Of a stretch of 64,000 nucleotides of DNA, positions 9,200-18,725 are shown in pieces. The notes under the pieces are model-generated. The model saw only the letters and a program-made list of their open reading frames with translations, was not told the origin of the DNA and made no database searches. Numbering within the stretch: position 1 is the stretch's first letter; every line of letters starts with the position of its first letter. The stretch comes from Pseudomonadota bacterium (GTDB lineage Bacteria; Pseudomonadota; Gammaproteobacteria; Thiotrichales; Thiotrichaceae), in the NCBI GenBank assembly GCA_002747455.1, contig PDPG01000042.1, forward strand, positions 1 to 64,000, read 5' to 3'. The position numbers and the translations under genes were made by a program.

Positions 9200-10567
9200 A
9201 TGGGCTGGCGTGAGTATTTTAACCAAGTCATTGCCCCTGAGATCAGGCTCGTGGGCATTATTGTTGCCGCTTGCCTGTTAATCTCAACCACTGGCATCCC
9301 TTTTGTCTGGCTAATTGCGCTGGCTTTTCTTGCCTTCAGCGCCTTTCACATTTACCAAAGCAAGCTCCTTCTCACGTGGCTATCCCAGGAAGAACTCGCC
9401 AGCCCTTCAGATAATTTACGTGGCATATGGTATGAAATTGCAATAGACATTCATCGCCGCAATAAATTGACACGCACCAAAGCAATTCAACAGCAGCAGC
9501 TCATTGAACAGTTTCGTACGGTGAACACCGCCTTGCCAGACGGTATGATTATTCTTGATGAGCTAAATCATATTGAGTGGCTGAATACTCGCGCCGAAAG
9601 CTTGCTCGGCCTGCGCGCTGATCAGGATATTGGCAGCAACATCACCAACCTGGTGCGTGATCCCAACTTTGTCGACTTCTACAATCAAGGAGAGCAAGGC
9701 GAAAGCCTGCGACTACGTTCTCCAGCAGATAGTAAGATCCGCTTGGATCTGCGGCTGATTTCGTATGACAGAAAGCATTTACTCATTATTCAAGACTTCA
9801 CCCGACTTCATCATATTGAGCAAGTGCATCAGGATTTCGTGGCCAATGTTTCCCATGAGCTACGCACACCACTGAGCGTTGTCGCTGGCTATATTGAAAT
9901 GCTGGATAATGACAAAGCACCAGAGTTGGAGACTTATCGACCGACTTTCTGGCAAATGAAACAACAGTCCGACCGCATGACCCGACTGGTCGAAGACCTG
10001 CTAGTACTGTCCAATCTGGAAAATAACCGACAGGTGAACCGCCGGGCCGAGGTGGATGTACCAGACATGCTGGCAGGCATTCGGGATGATGCACTGATTC
10101 TCAGTGGCGACAAGGCTCAGAGCATTATACTGGACGCAGACGAAACGCTTTGGCTGGAGGGCAATGCCAGAGAGTTACAGGGACTGTTCTCCAATTTAGT
10201 CTCCAATGCCGTCAACTACACACCCGCACAAGGCACAATCAAAATGCGTTGGTATGTCAATAATAATCACGGTGTTATGGAAGTTGAGGACAACGGTATC
10301 GGCATTGAGCCACAGCATATTAACCGTCTTACCGAACGCTTTTACCGAGTCGATAAGGGACGTTCGCGGGATACCGGCGGCACGGGTCTAGGCTTGGCTA
10401 TTGTCAAACACGCCTTACAACGCCACGATGCCAAACTGGTCATTAAAAGCAAGCCCGGCGTTGGCAGTACCTTTAAATGCTTGTTTCCTCTGGAACGCTG
10501 CCTGAGGGAGTCTGAGCACCCGGAGTGGCTGAACGAGCCCGATGAAGCGCCATCCACTCACACTTGA
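9200..10567 (+). CDS. phoR: Phosphate sensor histidine kinase PhoR
   Basis: A 455-residue membrane histidine kinase. Residues 15-52 form one or two membrane segments with no sizeable periplasmic domain, as in PhoR. A PAS domain (about 105-200) is followed by the H-box VSHELRTPLSVV with His219, then the N-box (NLVSNAVNYTP), G1 (DNGIGI) and G2 (GGTGLGLAI). It phosphorylates PhoB under phosphate limitation. It sits last in the Pho-box operon, apart from phoB, so kinase level should rise with the transporter when phosphate falls. Confidence 0.92.
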   Translation: MGWREYFNQVIAPEIRLVGIIVAACLLISTTGIPFVWLIALAFLAFSAFHIYQSKLLLTWLSQEELASPSDNLRGIWYEIAIDIHRRNKLTRTKAIQQQQLIEQFRTVNTALPDGMIILDELNHIEWLNTRAESLLGLRADQDIGSNITNLVRDPNFVDFYNQGEQGESLRLRSPADSKIRLDLRLISYDRKHLLIIQDFTRLHHIEQVHQDFVANVSHELRTPLSVVAGYIEMLDNDKAPELETYRPTFWQMKQQSDRMTRLVEDLLVLSNLENNRQVNRRAEVDVPDMLAGIRDDALILSGDKAQSIILDADETLWLEGNARELQGLFSNLVSNAVNYTPAQGTIKMRWYVNNNHGVMEVEDNGIGIEPQHINRLTERFYRVDKGRSRDTGGTGLGLAIVKHALQRHDAKLVIKSKPGVGSTFKCLFPLERCLRESEHPEWLNEPDEAPSTHT

Positions 10568-10732
10568 TTCATTTTCCTGCTTTAATTATTGCCGCATCAT
10601 GGTAAATAATATCCAGTATAAATGCTGGCAACGAGCTGTCGTGTGCATAAATTTTTTTTAATTAATTGGAAAACAATTAGTAATCAGGCACATGACAAGA
10701 TCGGCGCATCAATTAACAAATGGAGATTATAT

Positions 10733-12172
10733 ATGGCTCATCCAGTAACTCAGCCAACAATGTACAAAGCACTCAGCGCGATGCTACTTACTACGCTGTT
10801 ATTTGTGACATCGTTATCTGCAAAGGCTGATGGTTTGCCCAACTTAATGGGGGTTATCGAGAAAAACCGCAATTCAGTCGTCAACATTGCGACTGAGGGA
10901 AGGACAAGCAGCTCAATGAGCAACGGGAGCGGCCGTTTTGACCTAGATACACTGCCGCCGCAACTGCGCGAGTTTTTCCGCAGCATGCCACCCTCGCCTG
11001 ATTACCACAGACGGCGACCTCAACGCGGCTTTCAGTCGTTGGGTTCCGGCTTCATTATTTCAAGTGATGGCTATGTTGTCACCAATGCGCACGTGATTGA
11101 TCAAGCCGAGCGAGTTCGTGTCACATTAAAAGACCGCCGTGAGCTGGATGCCAAAGTCATGGGTGTAGATGAAGCCACCGATATTGCCCTATTAAAAGTG
11201 GACGCAACTGACTTGCCTGCTGTGACACTGGGTGATTCATCGACACTTAAAGTCGGCCAGTGGGTTGTTGCCATTGGCGCACCATTTGGCCTTGAGCATA
11301 GTGCATCGCAGGGCATTGTCAGTGCCCTGTCGCGTAGTTTAAACCAGGCGGGCACCACCTATGTGCCATTTATTCAAACCGATGTTGCGGTTAATCCCGG
11401 CAACTCCGGTGGCCCGTTGTTTGACCTGAAGGGCAATGTGGTCGGTGTCAACTCAATGATCTATAGCCGCAGCGGTGGCTATCAGGGAATTTCATTCTCT
11501 ATTCCTGTCAACACCGTTAAGAACGTGACTGAGCAGCTGAAAAGCAAAGGTTTTGTGAGCCGTGGCAAGCTGGGTGTGGTAATTCAGGATATTGATCAGG
11601 AGTTGGCAAACTCATTCAACTTATCCAGCCCAACGGGGGCACTGGTTTCCCGTGTAGAAAAAGACAGTGCAGCGGACAAGGCCGGCCTGAAGCCCGGCGA
11701 TGTCATTATTGGTTTCAATGGCGTGCCCGTATATCGCTCCGGTGATTTACCACCCTTGGTTGGCAATACTGAAATCGGCAAGCGTGTGCCATTAACACTG
11801 ATTCGTGCCGGTAAAGAAAAGACCTTTGAAGTCATTGTTGGCCAACTGGATAAGAAACACCGCAGTGCCTTCAACCGCGCTACGCGTACCAATGACACGT
11901 TCGGCGTTGTCGTAGGCCCGCTGAATGACGAGCAACGTAAGTCAATTCGCTCCGACAAGGGTGTGGTTGTGAATCAGGTAATGGCTGACAGCTTGGCGGA
12001 AAAGGCAGGCATTCAGGTGAATGACATCATTATTTCCTTCAATAACCAGGAAGTGGCTTCTGGTGACGATCTGAAGGCGGCAATTAAGAAAGCGCCTAAA
12101 GGACGCTCAGTACCTGTATTATTAATTCGCGACAATGCAGCGCGTTATATTCCGGTACACGTACCAAAGTAG
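10733..12172 (+). CDS. Do-family periplasmic serine protease/chaperone (DegP/DegQ/MucD type)
   Basis: From the ATG at 10733 (ribosome site GGAG) the protein has 479 residues: a Sec signal ending near AKA (29-32), a trypsin-like domain and two PDZ domains (about 270-360 and 380-475). The catalytic triad is intact: His120 in VTNAHVID, Asp150 in TDIALLKVD and Ser225 in [10 protein letters not shown]. The frame runs back to 10622, but that start would bury the signal peptide. It degrades or refolds damaged envelope proteins. The long LA loop of DegP is not obvious, so DegQ/MucD fits better. Confidence 0.92.
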   Translation: MAHPVTQPTMYKALSAMLLTTLLFVTSLSAKADGLPNLMGVIEKNRNSVVNIATEGRTSSSMSNGSGRFDLDTLPPQLREFFRSMPPSPDYHRRRPQRGFQSLGSGFIISSDGYVVTNAHVIDQAERVRVTLKDRRELDAKVMGVDEATDIALLKVDATDLPAVTLGDSSTLKVGQWVVAIGAPFGLEHSASQGIVSALSRSLNQAGTTYVPFIQTDVAVNPGNSGGPLFDLKGNVVGVNSMIYSRSGGYQGISFSIPVNTVKNVTEQLKSKGFVSRGKLGVVIQDIDQELANSFNLSSPTGALVSRVEKDSAADKAGLKPGDVIIGFNGVPVYRSGDLPPLVGNTEIGKRVPLTLIRAGKEKTFEVIVGQLDKKHRSAFNRATRTNDTFGVVVGPLNDEQRKSIRSDKGVVVNQVMADSLAEKAGIQVNDIIISFNNQEVASGDDLKAAIKKAPKGRSVPVLLIRDNAARYIPVHVPK

Positions 12173-12347
12173 GTAAAAAACTCGATTGTCCTACACACTG
12201 CGCCCCATTAATTGGGGCGCTTTTTAACAAGGCCGCACCAATAAATAGCACAACCGGTAGACGTGGAAACGCTTGAATAAACTGATGTCCCTTGCGGGGC
12301 TGTCGTAGGTCTGACTCCGGTGGGGTAAAGGGATTGTGCTCCGACAT
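12096..12347 (-). pseudogene. Probable 5' remnant of a small membrane-protein gene (NPFTPP motif)
   Basis: A strong ribosome site (AAGGA, 7 nt spacer) leads into MSEHNPFTPPESDLRQP and then the hydrophobic stretch LPVVLFIGAALL. An N-terminal NP(Y/F)xPP-type motif followed by membrane segments is common in small uncharacterised bacterial membrane proteins. After about 45 residues the frame runs through the terminator of the convergent protease gene and into antisense of its coding region, where it looks non-protein-like. I read it as the start of a gene that lost its 3' part. A short functional 83-residue protein cannot be excluded. Confidence 0.4.
12200..12225 (+). terminator. Rho-independent terminator after the Do-family protease
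   Basis: An 8-bp GC-rich stem (GCGCCCCA / TGGGGCGC) with a 5-nt AT loop and a TTTTT tail begins 28 nt after the protease stop codon. Confidence 0.9.
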
Positions 12348-12499
12348 GACTTTTCCTTGGTTACAAATCGTCTAGGGCGCAAGAATACTAGCAGCGAACC
12401 TGATTTTGTAGTACCCAATGCGCTAAACGCCCAACAGAACCTCATTCCCCCACCGCCCAAGGCTCTGATAAAATCAACCAAAACAACAAGGCCATTACC

Positions 12500-13156
12500 A
12501 TGTACATTGATCAAAAAGACAAAGGTGCCAGCTCCAAATCTGAAAAAATCTTTATCCTGATTATTTCCACGCTGTTTCTGTTTATGATGGGTATGGAGAT
12601 GATCAGCAACTATGAGCCACGCAAACTCGGTATGTTATTCTTCATCCTGTTTTGGATACCTTTATTATTTTTGCACGAGTTTGGCCACGCGCTGATGGCG
12701 AGAGCCTGCGGCTGGGAAGTTAAACGCACAGTCATTGGCTTTGGCAGCATATTCCACACCACCACCCTGTTTGGCGCACCTATGGAAATTCGTATGATTC
12801 CATTGGAAGGTTTCGTCAGCATTGCACCGCTCAATATGCACTGGGTTCGTATTAAACATGCGCTGATTTACTTTGCCGGGCCGGGTATTGAGCTATTGGT
12901 GTTTTTATTGATTATGCTATTGCTGGGGACTGACCAAATCTTTTCACTGCATGATCATTACGGACAGATTGCACTGCAAAGTCTTGCCTTTGCTGCATTG
13001 GTAGGGGCTGTGATTAACTTGATTCCGCTGGGCATTCGCACTGAACAAGGCACATCGCCCAATGATGGCTTGGGCATACTCCTGAGCCTGACTAGCAGTC
13101 AAATGGATTATGAGCAGTGGATACGTGACAACCAGGCGGAGAATGGTAAAAACTAA
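12500..13156 (+). CDS. Site-2-type (M50-like) membrane metalloprotease
   Basis: A 218-residue integral membrane protein. A membrane segment at about 18-34 precedes the zinc motif LLFLHEFGHALMA (His59-Glu60-x2-His63) inside the second hydrophobic region. A later NLIPLG..TSPNDG segment (about 175-190) supplies the N-P/D third-ligand motif of S2P proteases. There is no PDZ domain, unlike RseP, so it belongs with the small M50 relatives of unknown substrate. It follows the Do-type protease; Do proteases and S2Ps cooperate in envelope-stress proteolysis, but a link here is inference. No clear ribosome site precedes the ATG. Confidence 0.75.
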   Translation: MYIDQKDKGASSKSEKIFILIISTLFLFMMGMEMISNYEPRKLGMLFFILFWIPLLFLHEFGHALMARACGWEVKRTVIGFGSIFHTTTLFGAPMEIRMIPLEGFVSIAPLNMHWVRIKHALIYFAGPGIELLVFLLIMLLLGTDQIFSLHDHYGQIALQSLAFAALVGAVINLIPLGIRTEQGTSPNDGLGILLSLTSSQMDYEQWIRDNQAENGKN

Positions 13157-13177
13157 AACGAGCTGAAACAACCAACA

Positions 13178-13205
13178 CCGCCCAAGGCAACCCAACCCTG
13201 GGCGG
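13178..13205. terminator. Weak hairpin between convergent genes
   Basis: A 7-bp stem (CCGCCCA / TGGGCGG) with a 14-nt loop lies in the 62-nt gap between the M50 protease gene and the convergent vWA-protein gene. There is no T tract on either side, so it could be only a weak stop. Confidence 0.35.
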
Positions 13206-13218
13206 CATATTGAGGTGA

Positions 13219-16200
13219 TTATTGATCTACCACCACCTCATAACTAACATGCCCTGCTGCACCACCAGACAACGCGCCGGTAAATTCCCAGAGTAGCTCA
13301 TCAATATTGAGCGTAGATGTACATGTCATTCCTGCTGGTACCACGTCACAAGCACTGCTACTGTCCACGAGCGTCGTATAAGCCGGAACTGTATCATTAA
13401 CTTTCAGATCAGTAATTGGACTCACTCCTGGATTTCGGTAGTAAATACGATATTTAAGAAAATCACCGGGCGCTGCGTGATTCAACGACTCTGTTTCGGG
13501 TGTTCCCTGTGTTAGGTTTTCAACCGTCTTCTTAAGCTTTAATCTCGACTCACCACCCTGCGAATCCTGTGGTACTACTGGCGCCGACAACACCGTAGTG
13601 ACGTCCGTAACCTCCAGAATAACAGGGGTTACCGTACCTCCGGCATAAGTGAAAGTGGCCGTGATTTTTACATTATGACGACCTCCCGCTGATACATTTG
13701 CTGGCGCGTAAACTTTGTCAATCACACAAATTCGACCACCAGCATTAACGGGTATATCTGAATCCAGACCATTGATGGCAGTATTACCTTCGGTACCATT
13801 CAAAGTACCATTGCAATCGCTATCCCGATACAGCACATGCGACCATCCGTGGGTACTGTCACTACTATTCATCGTGAACCGCACAGCTCCATCGGCCTGA
13901 CTGGTCAGTGTATGCGCATAAAAGACAACATTACCGGGCAGGATTTCACTTTGATGATCTGGCTCAAAGACGATCCCAACCCCATTATTGCCCGAAGGGC
14001 CGCCACTACTTCCAGCGACTTCACCAAAGTCTTGGTTGATAACATCGTCACCAGCTACCACCACGCTCAAAACATCAGGAGTGGTTGACCGATAGCCTGT
14101 TGGATTTCTTGCAAAGGACGTTCCACAATTTTGCGGGGTTGGTGTAGTTTCACCGTGTGCTTGATAGATTTCATATTGACCATCAGCCACACCGACGAAG
14201 CTGTAGTACCCACCCCCGTTGGTATGAATACTCCGGCAAACACCTGAAACAGTATCCCGAAGTACCACAACGGTACGGGCAATACCCGACTCGCCAGCAT
14301 CCTCAACGGCATTACTGTTAGCATCGATATAAACGCGCCCACTCACATTGACACCAGAGTCACCAATAGTAATCAGGTAATCCTCCACTTCACCATCCTT
14401 TTTAGCGGTAATCGGCTCCCGATTATTAATGGATTCTGTTGTGAGTCGTAATCGGAGATAAGTCCTTCCCGCCCGAATATCGACCGGAATATGAGACCAT
14501 GTTAATGCCACCGTACCATCTGCTGTGCCGCTTGCGACCATACGCATTGCTGCTTCGTCAGGATCAAAACGGCCATTACCATCAAAGTCAATCCAACCCA
14601 TTAAGCGAGCGGGGTTGCTGGTTTGGTTGCTCACTTGCACATTAACCGAGTACGTCCGGTCAAGAGCCGTCAATGGATTGAATGTACTAACGGCATCATC
14701 ATCCGCGCCGTCACCATCCGCCGCATCACTGGCAATAGAGGCTGACTCCCCATCAGTGGATGCACCCAGTTTCAACTCAGGAGTGATATCATGTTGGGCG
14801 TCACCGTACGCGGTCGTGCCAGTGCCATTTGGTGCCACTGAGCCATCAGCCGGTGCATCCGAGTAGTCCTTATTTGGAAGATTTGCAACAGAGCAGATAG
14901 CATCAATGGTTTGACCAATGTAGCCCTTGGTTGGATCAGCAACATTGGCATAGCTTGATGTCTTTAAAAGAAGACCATCCGAGCCAACCACTGCATCGAT
15001 GGTTCCCCTGGCGGTTGCATTATTGTTATAGGCACCGACCGCCTCGGCTAACAGTATTAGTACAATACGGGTGCCATCAGGCCCAGCAGCTCGCAGATTA
15101 GCCGCCGCAGCCTCCCAAGCAGCACCGCCACTATTATAATGACCCTCATTATTAATTTGTGCATCATACGCATCGGTCATAAACACCGCTACTTGAGGCA
15201 CACCCGTTCGACGACCGTTACCCGAATTAATTAAATCAGCCAGATTCTGGGTAGCCTCAGCCAGCCTTGTGCCCGAGCCATTGTTTACCTTTACTGTATA
15301 AATTTCACGCACTCCCAAGCCATCCCCATCAACAACTGTTCCCGTTGATGCCAGGCCGGAATCACCCTGATCCTGAAAGTTCTCGGTAATCGGCATCACC
15401 ACACTAATGGGATTAGCGGCCCAGCCAATTAATCCCCCTTGTGCCCCAGTGGCGGCACTGTGGTAAAAACCATCAGTCACTTGGTAAATAAAATCAAGAG
15501 ACTGAGTAAACTCAGTGGAGTCCACACTACTGGACTCATCATTCGCATACCAAATATCCACACGTGATTTGCAACGGAAACTAGAGGGATCACGAGCGAT
15601 TGTTAATGCGTAGTCCTCCACTTCACCATCCGTTTTGGCAGTAATCGGTTCCTGATTATTGATGGCGTCGGTTGTTAGTCGCAACCGGACGTAAGTCCTC
15701 CCCGCCCGAATATCAGCCGGAATATTAGACCATGTTAACGCTACCGTACCATCTACTGTGCCACTTGCGACCGTGTGCATTGCCGCTTCATCAGGATCAA
15801 AACGACCGTTGCCATCAAAGTCAATCCAACCCATCAAACGGGCGGGGTTGCTGGTTTGGTTGCTCACTTGCACATCAACCGAATACGTCTGGTCAAGAGT
15901 CGTCAATGTATTAAATGTGCTGACTGCATCATCATCCGCACCATCACCATCTGCCGCACCACTGGCGATGGAGGCCGACTCACCATCGATGGATGCACCC
16001 AGTTTCAACTCAGGCGTTATATCGTGCCGGGCATCACCATACGTGGTCGTTCCAGTGCCATTTGGAGCCGCGGAGCCATCAGCCGGTGCATCGGAGTAAT
16101 CCTTATTTGGAGGGCTTCCAACAGAGCAGATCGCATCAATGGTTTGACCAATGTAGCCCTTGGTTGGATCAGCAACATTGGCATAACTTGATGTCTTTAG

Positions 16201-16983
16201 AAGAAGGCCATCCGAGCCAACCACGGCATCGACAATTCCCCTGGTAGTCCCACTGCTGTTATAGGCATCGACTGCCTCGGCTAACAGTATTAATACGATA
16301 CGGGTGCCATCAGGCCCAGCTGCTCTCAAATTCGCCGCCGCAGTCTTCCAGGCAGAACCTCCATGGGTATAGTGCCCCTCATTTTTAATTTGTTCTTTAA
16401 ATGCATCGGTCATAAACACCGCAACTTGAGGCACACCCGTTCGACGACCATTGCCTGCATTAATCAAATCAGCCAGCTTTTGGGTGGCATCAGCCAGGTT
16501 TGTGCCTGAGACATTATTGGCTCTCGCTATATAAGTTTCCCGCACTCCCAAGCCGTCCCCATCAACAACTGTTCCCGTTGATGCCAGGCCGGAATCATCC
16601 TGATCCTGAAAGTTTTCAGTAATCGGCATCACCACACTAACGGGATTAGCAGCCCAGCCAATCAGTCCACCCTGCGCCCCACTGGCTGCACTGTGGTAAA
16701 AGCCATCGGTCACTTGGTAAATAAAATCACGGGACTGCTTAATCTCGGTGGAATCCACACTACTGGACTCATCATTCGCATACCAAATATCCACACGTGA
16801 TTTACAGCGGAAACTAGAGGGATCACTACCAGCATTTGACGGAGCCGCATACACCATTTGCAGTGGCAACAGCAAAATAACCAATAGGCCGATAAAGACT
16901 ATCCACTTTGCCCCCATGAGCTTGTTGATGACCTGCATCACACCCAGTTTAACAGGTGTTTTTATCTTAAATAACAACGACAT
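13219..16983 (-). CDS. Large secreted protein: two vWA-GEVED modules, SdrD-B-like domain, DUF11 domain
   Basis: About 1254 residues. The start at 16983 is preceded by a G-rich site (GGGGGG, 9 nt away); an ATG at 17010 would add nine residues. A long N-terminal region with a hydrophobic core ending VYA forms the signal. Then comes a duplicated 411-residue unit. Each copy has a vWA-like domain with a MIDAS-type DESSS and MTDA(F/Y), and a GEVED domain (GWIDFDGNGRFDPDEAA ... DGEVEDY). These are followed by an SdrD-B-like fold (VSGRVYIDANSNAVEDAGE) and a C-terminal DUF11 domain (LKLKKTVENLTQ ... YYRNPG). The domain set points to an exported adhesin or matrix protein. No membrane anchor is visible at the C-terminus. 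Confidence 0.8.
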   Translation of the reverse strand: MSLLFKIKTPVKLGVMQVINKLMGAKWIVFIGLLVILLLPLQMVYAAPSNAGSDPSSFRCKSRVDIWYANDESSSVDSTEIKQSRDFIYQVTDGFYHSAASGAQGGLIGWAANPVSVVMPITENFQDQDDSGLASTGTVVDGDGLGVRETYIARANNVSGTNLADATQKLADLINAGNGRRTGVPQVAVFMTDAFKEQIKNEGHYTHGGSAWKTAAANLRAAGPDGTRIVLILLAEAVDAYNSSGTTRGIVDAVVGSDGLLLKTSSYANVADPTKGYIGQTIDAICSVGSPPNKDYSDAPADGSAAPNGTGTTTYGDARHDITPELKLGASIDGESASIASGAADGDGADDDAVSTFNTLTTLDQTYSVDVQVSNQTSNPARLMGWIDFDGNGRFDPDEAAMHTVASGTVDGTVALTWSNIPADIRAGRTYVRLRLTTDAINNQEPITAKTDGEVEDYALTIARDPSSFRCKSRVDIWYANDESSSVDSTEFTQSLDFIYQVTDGFYHSAATGAQGGLIGWAANPISVVMPITENFQDQGDSGLASTGTVVDGDGLGVREIYTVKVNNGSGTRLAEATQNLADLINSGNGRRTGVPQVAVFMTDAYDAQINNEGHYNSGGAAWEAAAANLRAAGPDGTRIVLILLAEAVGAYNNNATARGTIDAVVGSDGLLLKTSSYANVADPTKGYIGQTIDAICSVANLPNKDYSDAPADGSVAPNGTGTTAYGDAQHDITPELKLGASTDGESASIASDAADGDGADDDAVSTFNPLTALDRTYSVNVQVSNQTSNPARLMGWIDFDGNGRFDPDEAAMRMVASGTADGTVALTWSHIPVDIRAGRTYLRLRLTTESINNREPITAKKDGEVEDYLITIGDSGVNVSGRVYIDANSNAVEDAGESGIARTVVVLRDTVSGVCRSIHTNGGGYYSFVGVADGQYEIYQAHGETTPTPQNCGTSFARNPTGYRSTTPDVLSVVVAGDDVINQDFGEVAGSSGGPSGNNGVGIVFEPDHQSEILPGNVVFYAHTLTSQADGAVRFTMNSSDSTHGWSHVLYRDSDCNGTLNGTEGNTAINGLDSDIPVNAGGRICVIDKVYAPANVSAGGRHNVKITATFTYAGGTVTPVILEVTDVTTVLSAPVVPQDSQGGESRLKLKKTVENLTQGTPETESLNHAAPGDFLKYRIYYRNPGVSPITDLKVNDTVPAYTTLVDSSSACDVVPAGMTCTSTLNIDELLWEFTGALSGGAAGHVSYEVVVDQ
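14361..15593 (-). repeat. Copy B of the 1233-bp tandem duplication
   Basis: This is the second vWA-GEVED unit of the large surface gene. It aligns with 15594-16826 in frame and without visible large gaps, with long identical runs, for example around the MIDAS codons (15510-15590 against 16743-16823). The period of 1233 bp equals 411 codons. Confidence 0.85.
15594..16826 (-). repeat. Copy A of the 1233-bp tandem duplication
   Basis: The first vWA-GEVED unit of the large surface gene, paired with 14361-15593. The two copies differ at scattered codons, for example TEIKQSRDF against TEFTQSLDF after the MIDAS, so the duplication is recent but not identical. Confidence 0.85.
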
Positions 16984-17228
16984 ACTTGGTGCCCCCCATT
17001 TTAATAACATCGCCCACGAGGGAATGCCAATTCTATGTTGTCGACAGTCTGGCGCGTGAATACTGTATTTAGCATGAATAATGTTGTTTTTTTATCCTAA
17101 ACCATTTCTTATGATCAATTACTTACATATTCTGGTCATCTGTTTTATCCGCAAAAAATCGAACTCAACCCCCTAAGCGTGGGGAGAACCTTGTACCATA
17201 GACAGATACTTAAACACTGGATCGCACA

Positions 17229-18656
17229 ATGACAAACACCACCTTCTTCTGGCACGACTACGAAACATGGGGCGTGAACCCACGCAAAGACCGACCTTCA
17301 CAATTTGCTGGCATTCGCACCAATCTGGAATTGGACATTATTGGCGAGCCAGTCATGCTGTATTGCCAGCCGGGATCGGACTTTATCCCGCATCCAGAAG
17401 CGGTGCTCGTCACCGGTATTACACCGCAAAAAGCCGCCGCCGATGGAGTTAATGAGGCAGATTTTTTTCATCAGATTCATGATGAACTCAGCAGGCCCGG
17501 CACTTGTGGCGTTGGGTACAACAGCCTGCGCTTTGACGATGAAGTCACACGTTTTGGTTTTTACCGCAACTTTATCGACCCTTATGCCCGCGAATGGCAA
17601 AACGGCAATAGTCGCTGGGACCTGATTGATCTGGTACGCATCACACACGCACTACGCCCTGAAGGCATCCAGTGGCCGAAGTCGGAAGCCGGTGCCACCA
17701 GTTTTCGGCTGGAACACCTAACCGCTGCAAATAACATCGCACACGCGGGGGCTCACGATGCTTTGGTGGATGTGTATGCCACCATCGCTATGGCAAAGCT
17801 CATCAAAGAAAAACAGCCAAGGCTTTTTGATTTCTATTTTAGCCTGCGACAAAAGCACAAAGCCGCTGAATTGCTCAATCTGGAAAAACAAAAAACGGTG
17901 CTGCATGTCTCTGGCATGATTCCGGCTGCCTTGGGCTGTCTTTCACCAATTGTTCCATTGATGCAGCATCCCGTGAACAGTAATGAATTTATCTGCTTTG
18001 ATCTGCGCCAACACCCCGAACAATTACTGAATGCCAGTGTTAAAGAGATTGAGTACAGTCTTTATACCCCAACGGCTGATCGCCAAGATGATGCACCACG
18101 GATTGCCCTGAAAGGCGTGCATATCAATAAGTGCCCTGCCCTTGCGCCCGTGAGCACGCTAACACCGGAACAAGCTGAGAAATGGCAGATTGATCTGGAA
18201 GAAGCCGAACAGCACAAAAAACTACTTCTATCCGACCCAACTCTGATTGGGAAGCTGACAGAACTTTACAGCAATGGTACAGAGCAGAGCGCGCAAGACG
18301 CAGACAGTGCGCTGTATTCTCACTTTATTAATAACGCTGATCGTAAGCTTTGTAACTTTGTCATTAACCAATCCGCCGAACGATTAGCGCACGAAAACAT
18401 CGCATTTTCAGACCAACGCTTGCAGACTTTATTATTCCGCTATCGGGCACGAAACTGGCCAGAGACCTTAAATCAACAGGAACAATGGCAGTGGCAAGAG
18501 TTTTGTCGTGCCCGCTTAATCGACGGGGAGTTTGGTTGTGACTTTACAGCAACCGACTTTCAAGAAGCCATGCACGATATTGCCCAGCGAGATTTAAGTG
18601 AGGAGCAAAAAGTGGCATTGCAACGGCTTGTGGACTGGGTTCAGGGTTTGCAGTAA
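17229..18656 (+). CDS. sbcB: Exodeoxyribonuclease I
   Basis: The 475-residue protein aligns along its length with Escherichia coli ExoI: FFWHDYETWGVNP with the DEDD acids Asp10 and Glu12, DRPSQFAGIRT, VLVTGITPQKA, GYNSLRFDDEVTR.FYRNF, SFRLEHLTAAN and HDALVDVYATIAMAKL. The C-terminal SH3-like and helical regions are present (VHINKCPALAP, LLFRYRARNWPETL). It is a 3' to 5' single-strand DNA exonuclease acting in recombination and mismatch repair. It stands alone between divergent and downstream genes. Confidence 0.96.
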   Translation: MTNTTFFWHDYETWGVNPRKDRPSQFAGIRTNLELDIIGEPVMLYCQPGSDFIPHPEAVLVTGITPQKAAADGVNEADFFHQIHDELSRPGTCGVGYNSLRFDDEVTRFGFYRNFIDPYAREWQNGNSRWDLIDLVRITHALRPEGIQWPKSEAGATSFRLEHLTAANNIAHAGAHDALVDVYATIAMAKLIKEKQPRLFDFYFSLRQKHKAAELLNLEKQKTVLHVSGMIPAALGCLSPIVPLMQHPVNSNEFICFDLRQHPEQLLNASVKEIEYSLYTPTADRQDDAPRIALKGVHINKCPALAPVSTLTPEQAEKWQIDLEEAEQHKKLLLSDPTLIGKLTELYSNGTEQSAQDADSALYSHFINNADRKLCNFVINQSAERLAHENIAFSDQRLQTLLFRYRARNWPETLNQQEQWQWQEFCRARLIDGEFGCDFTATDFQEAMHDIAQRDLSEEQKVALQRLVDWVQGLQ

Positions 18657-18725
18657 GTTATGTATTTTTATCTGTCTGCTTAAAAATTGTTGCTCGAAGC
18701 TGCGGGATTCCTGCATCATAGACGC

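Noticed and set aside
13219..17010. CRISPR or short-repeat array suggested by the repetitive look of this region
   Set aside because: The repetition is a single 1233-bp coding duplication, with no short regularly spaced repeats or spacers.
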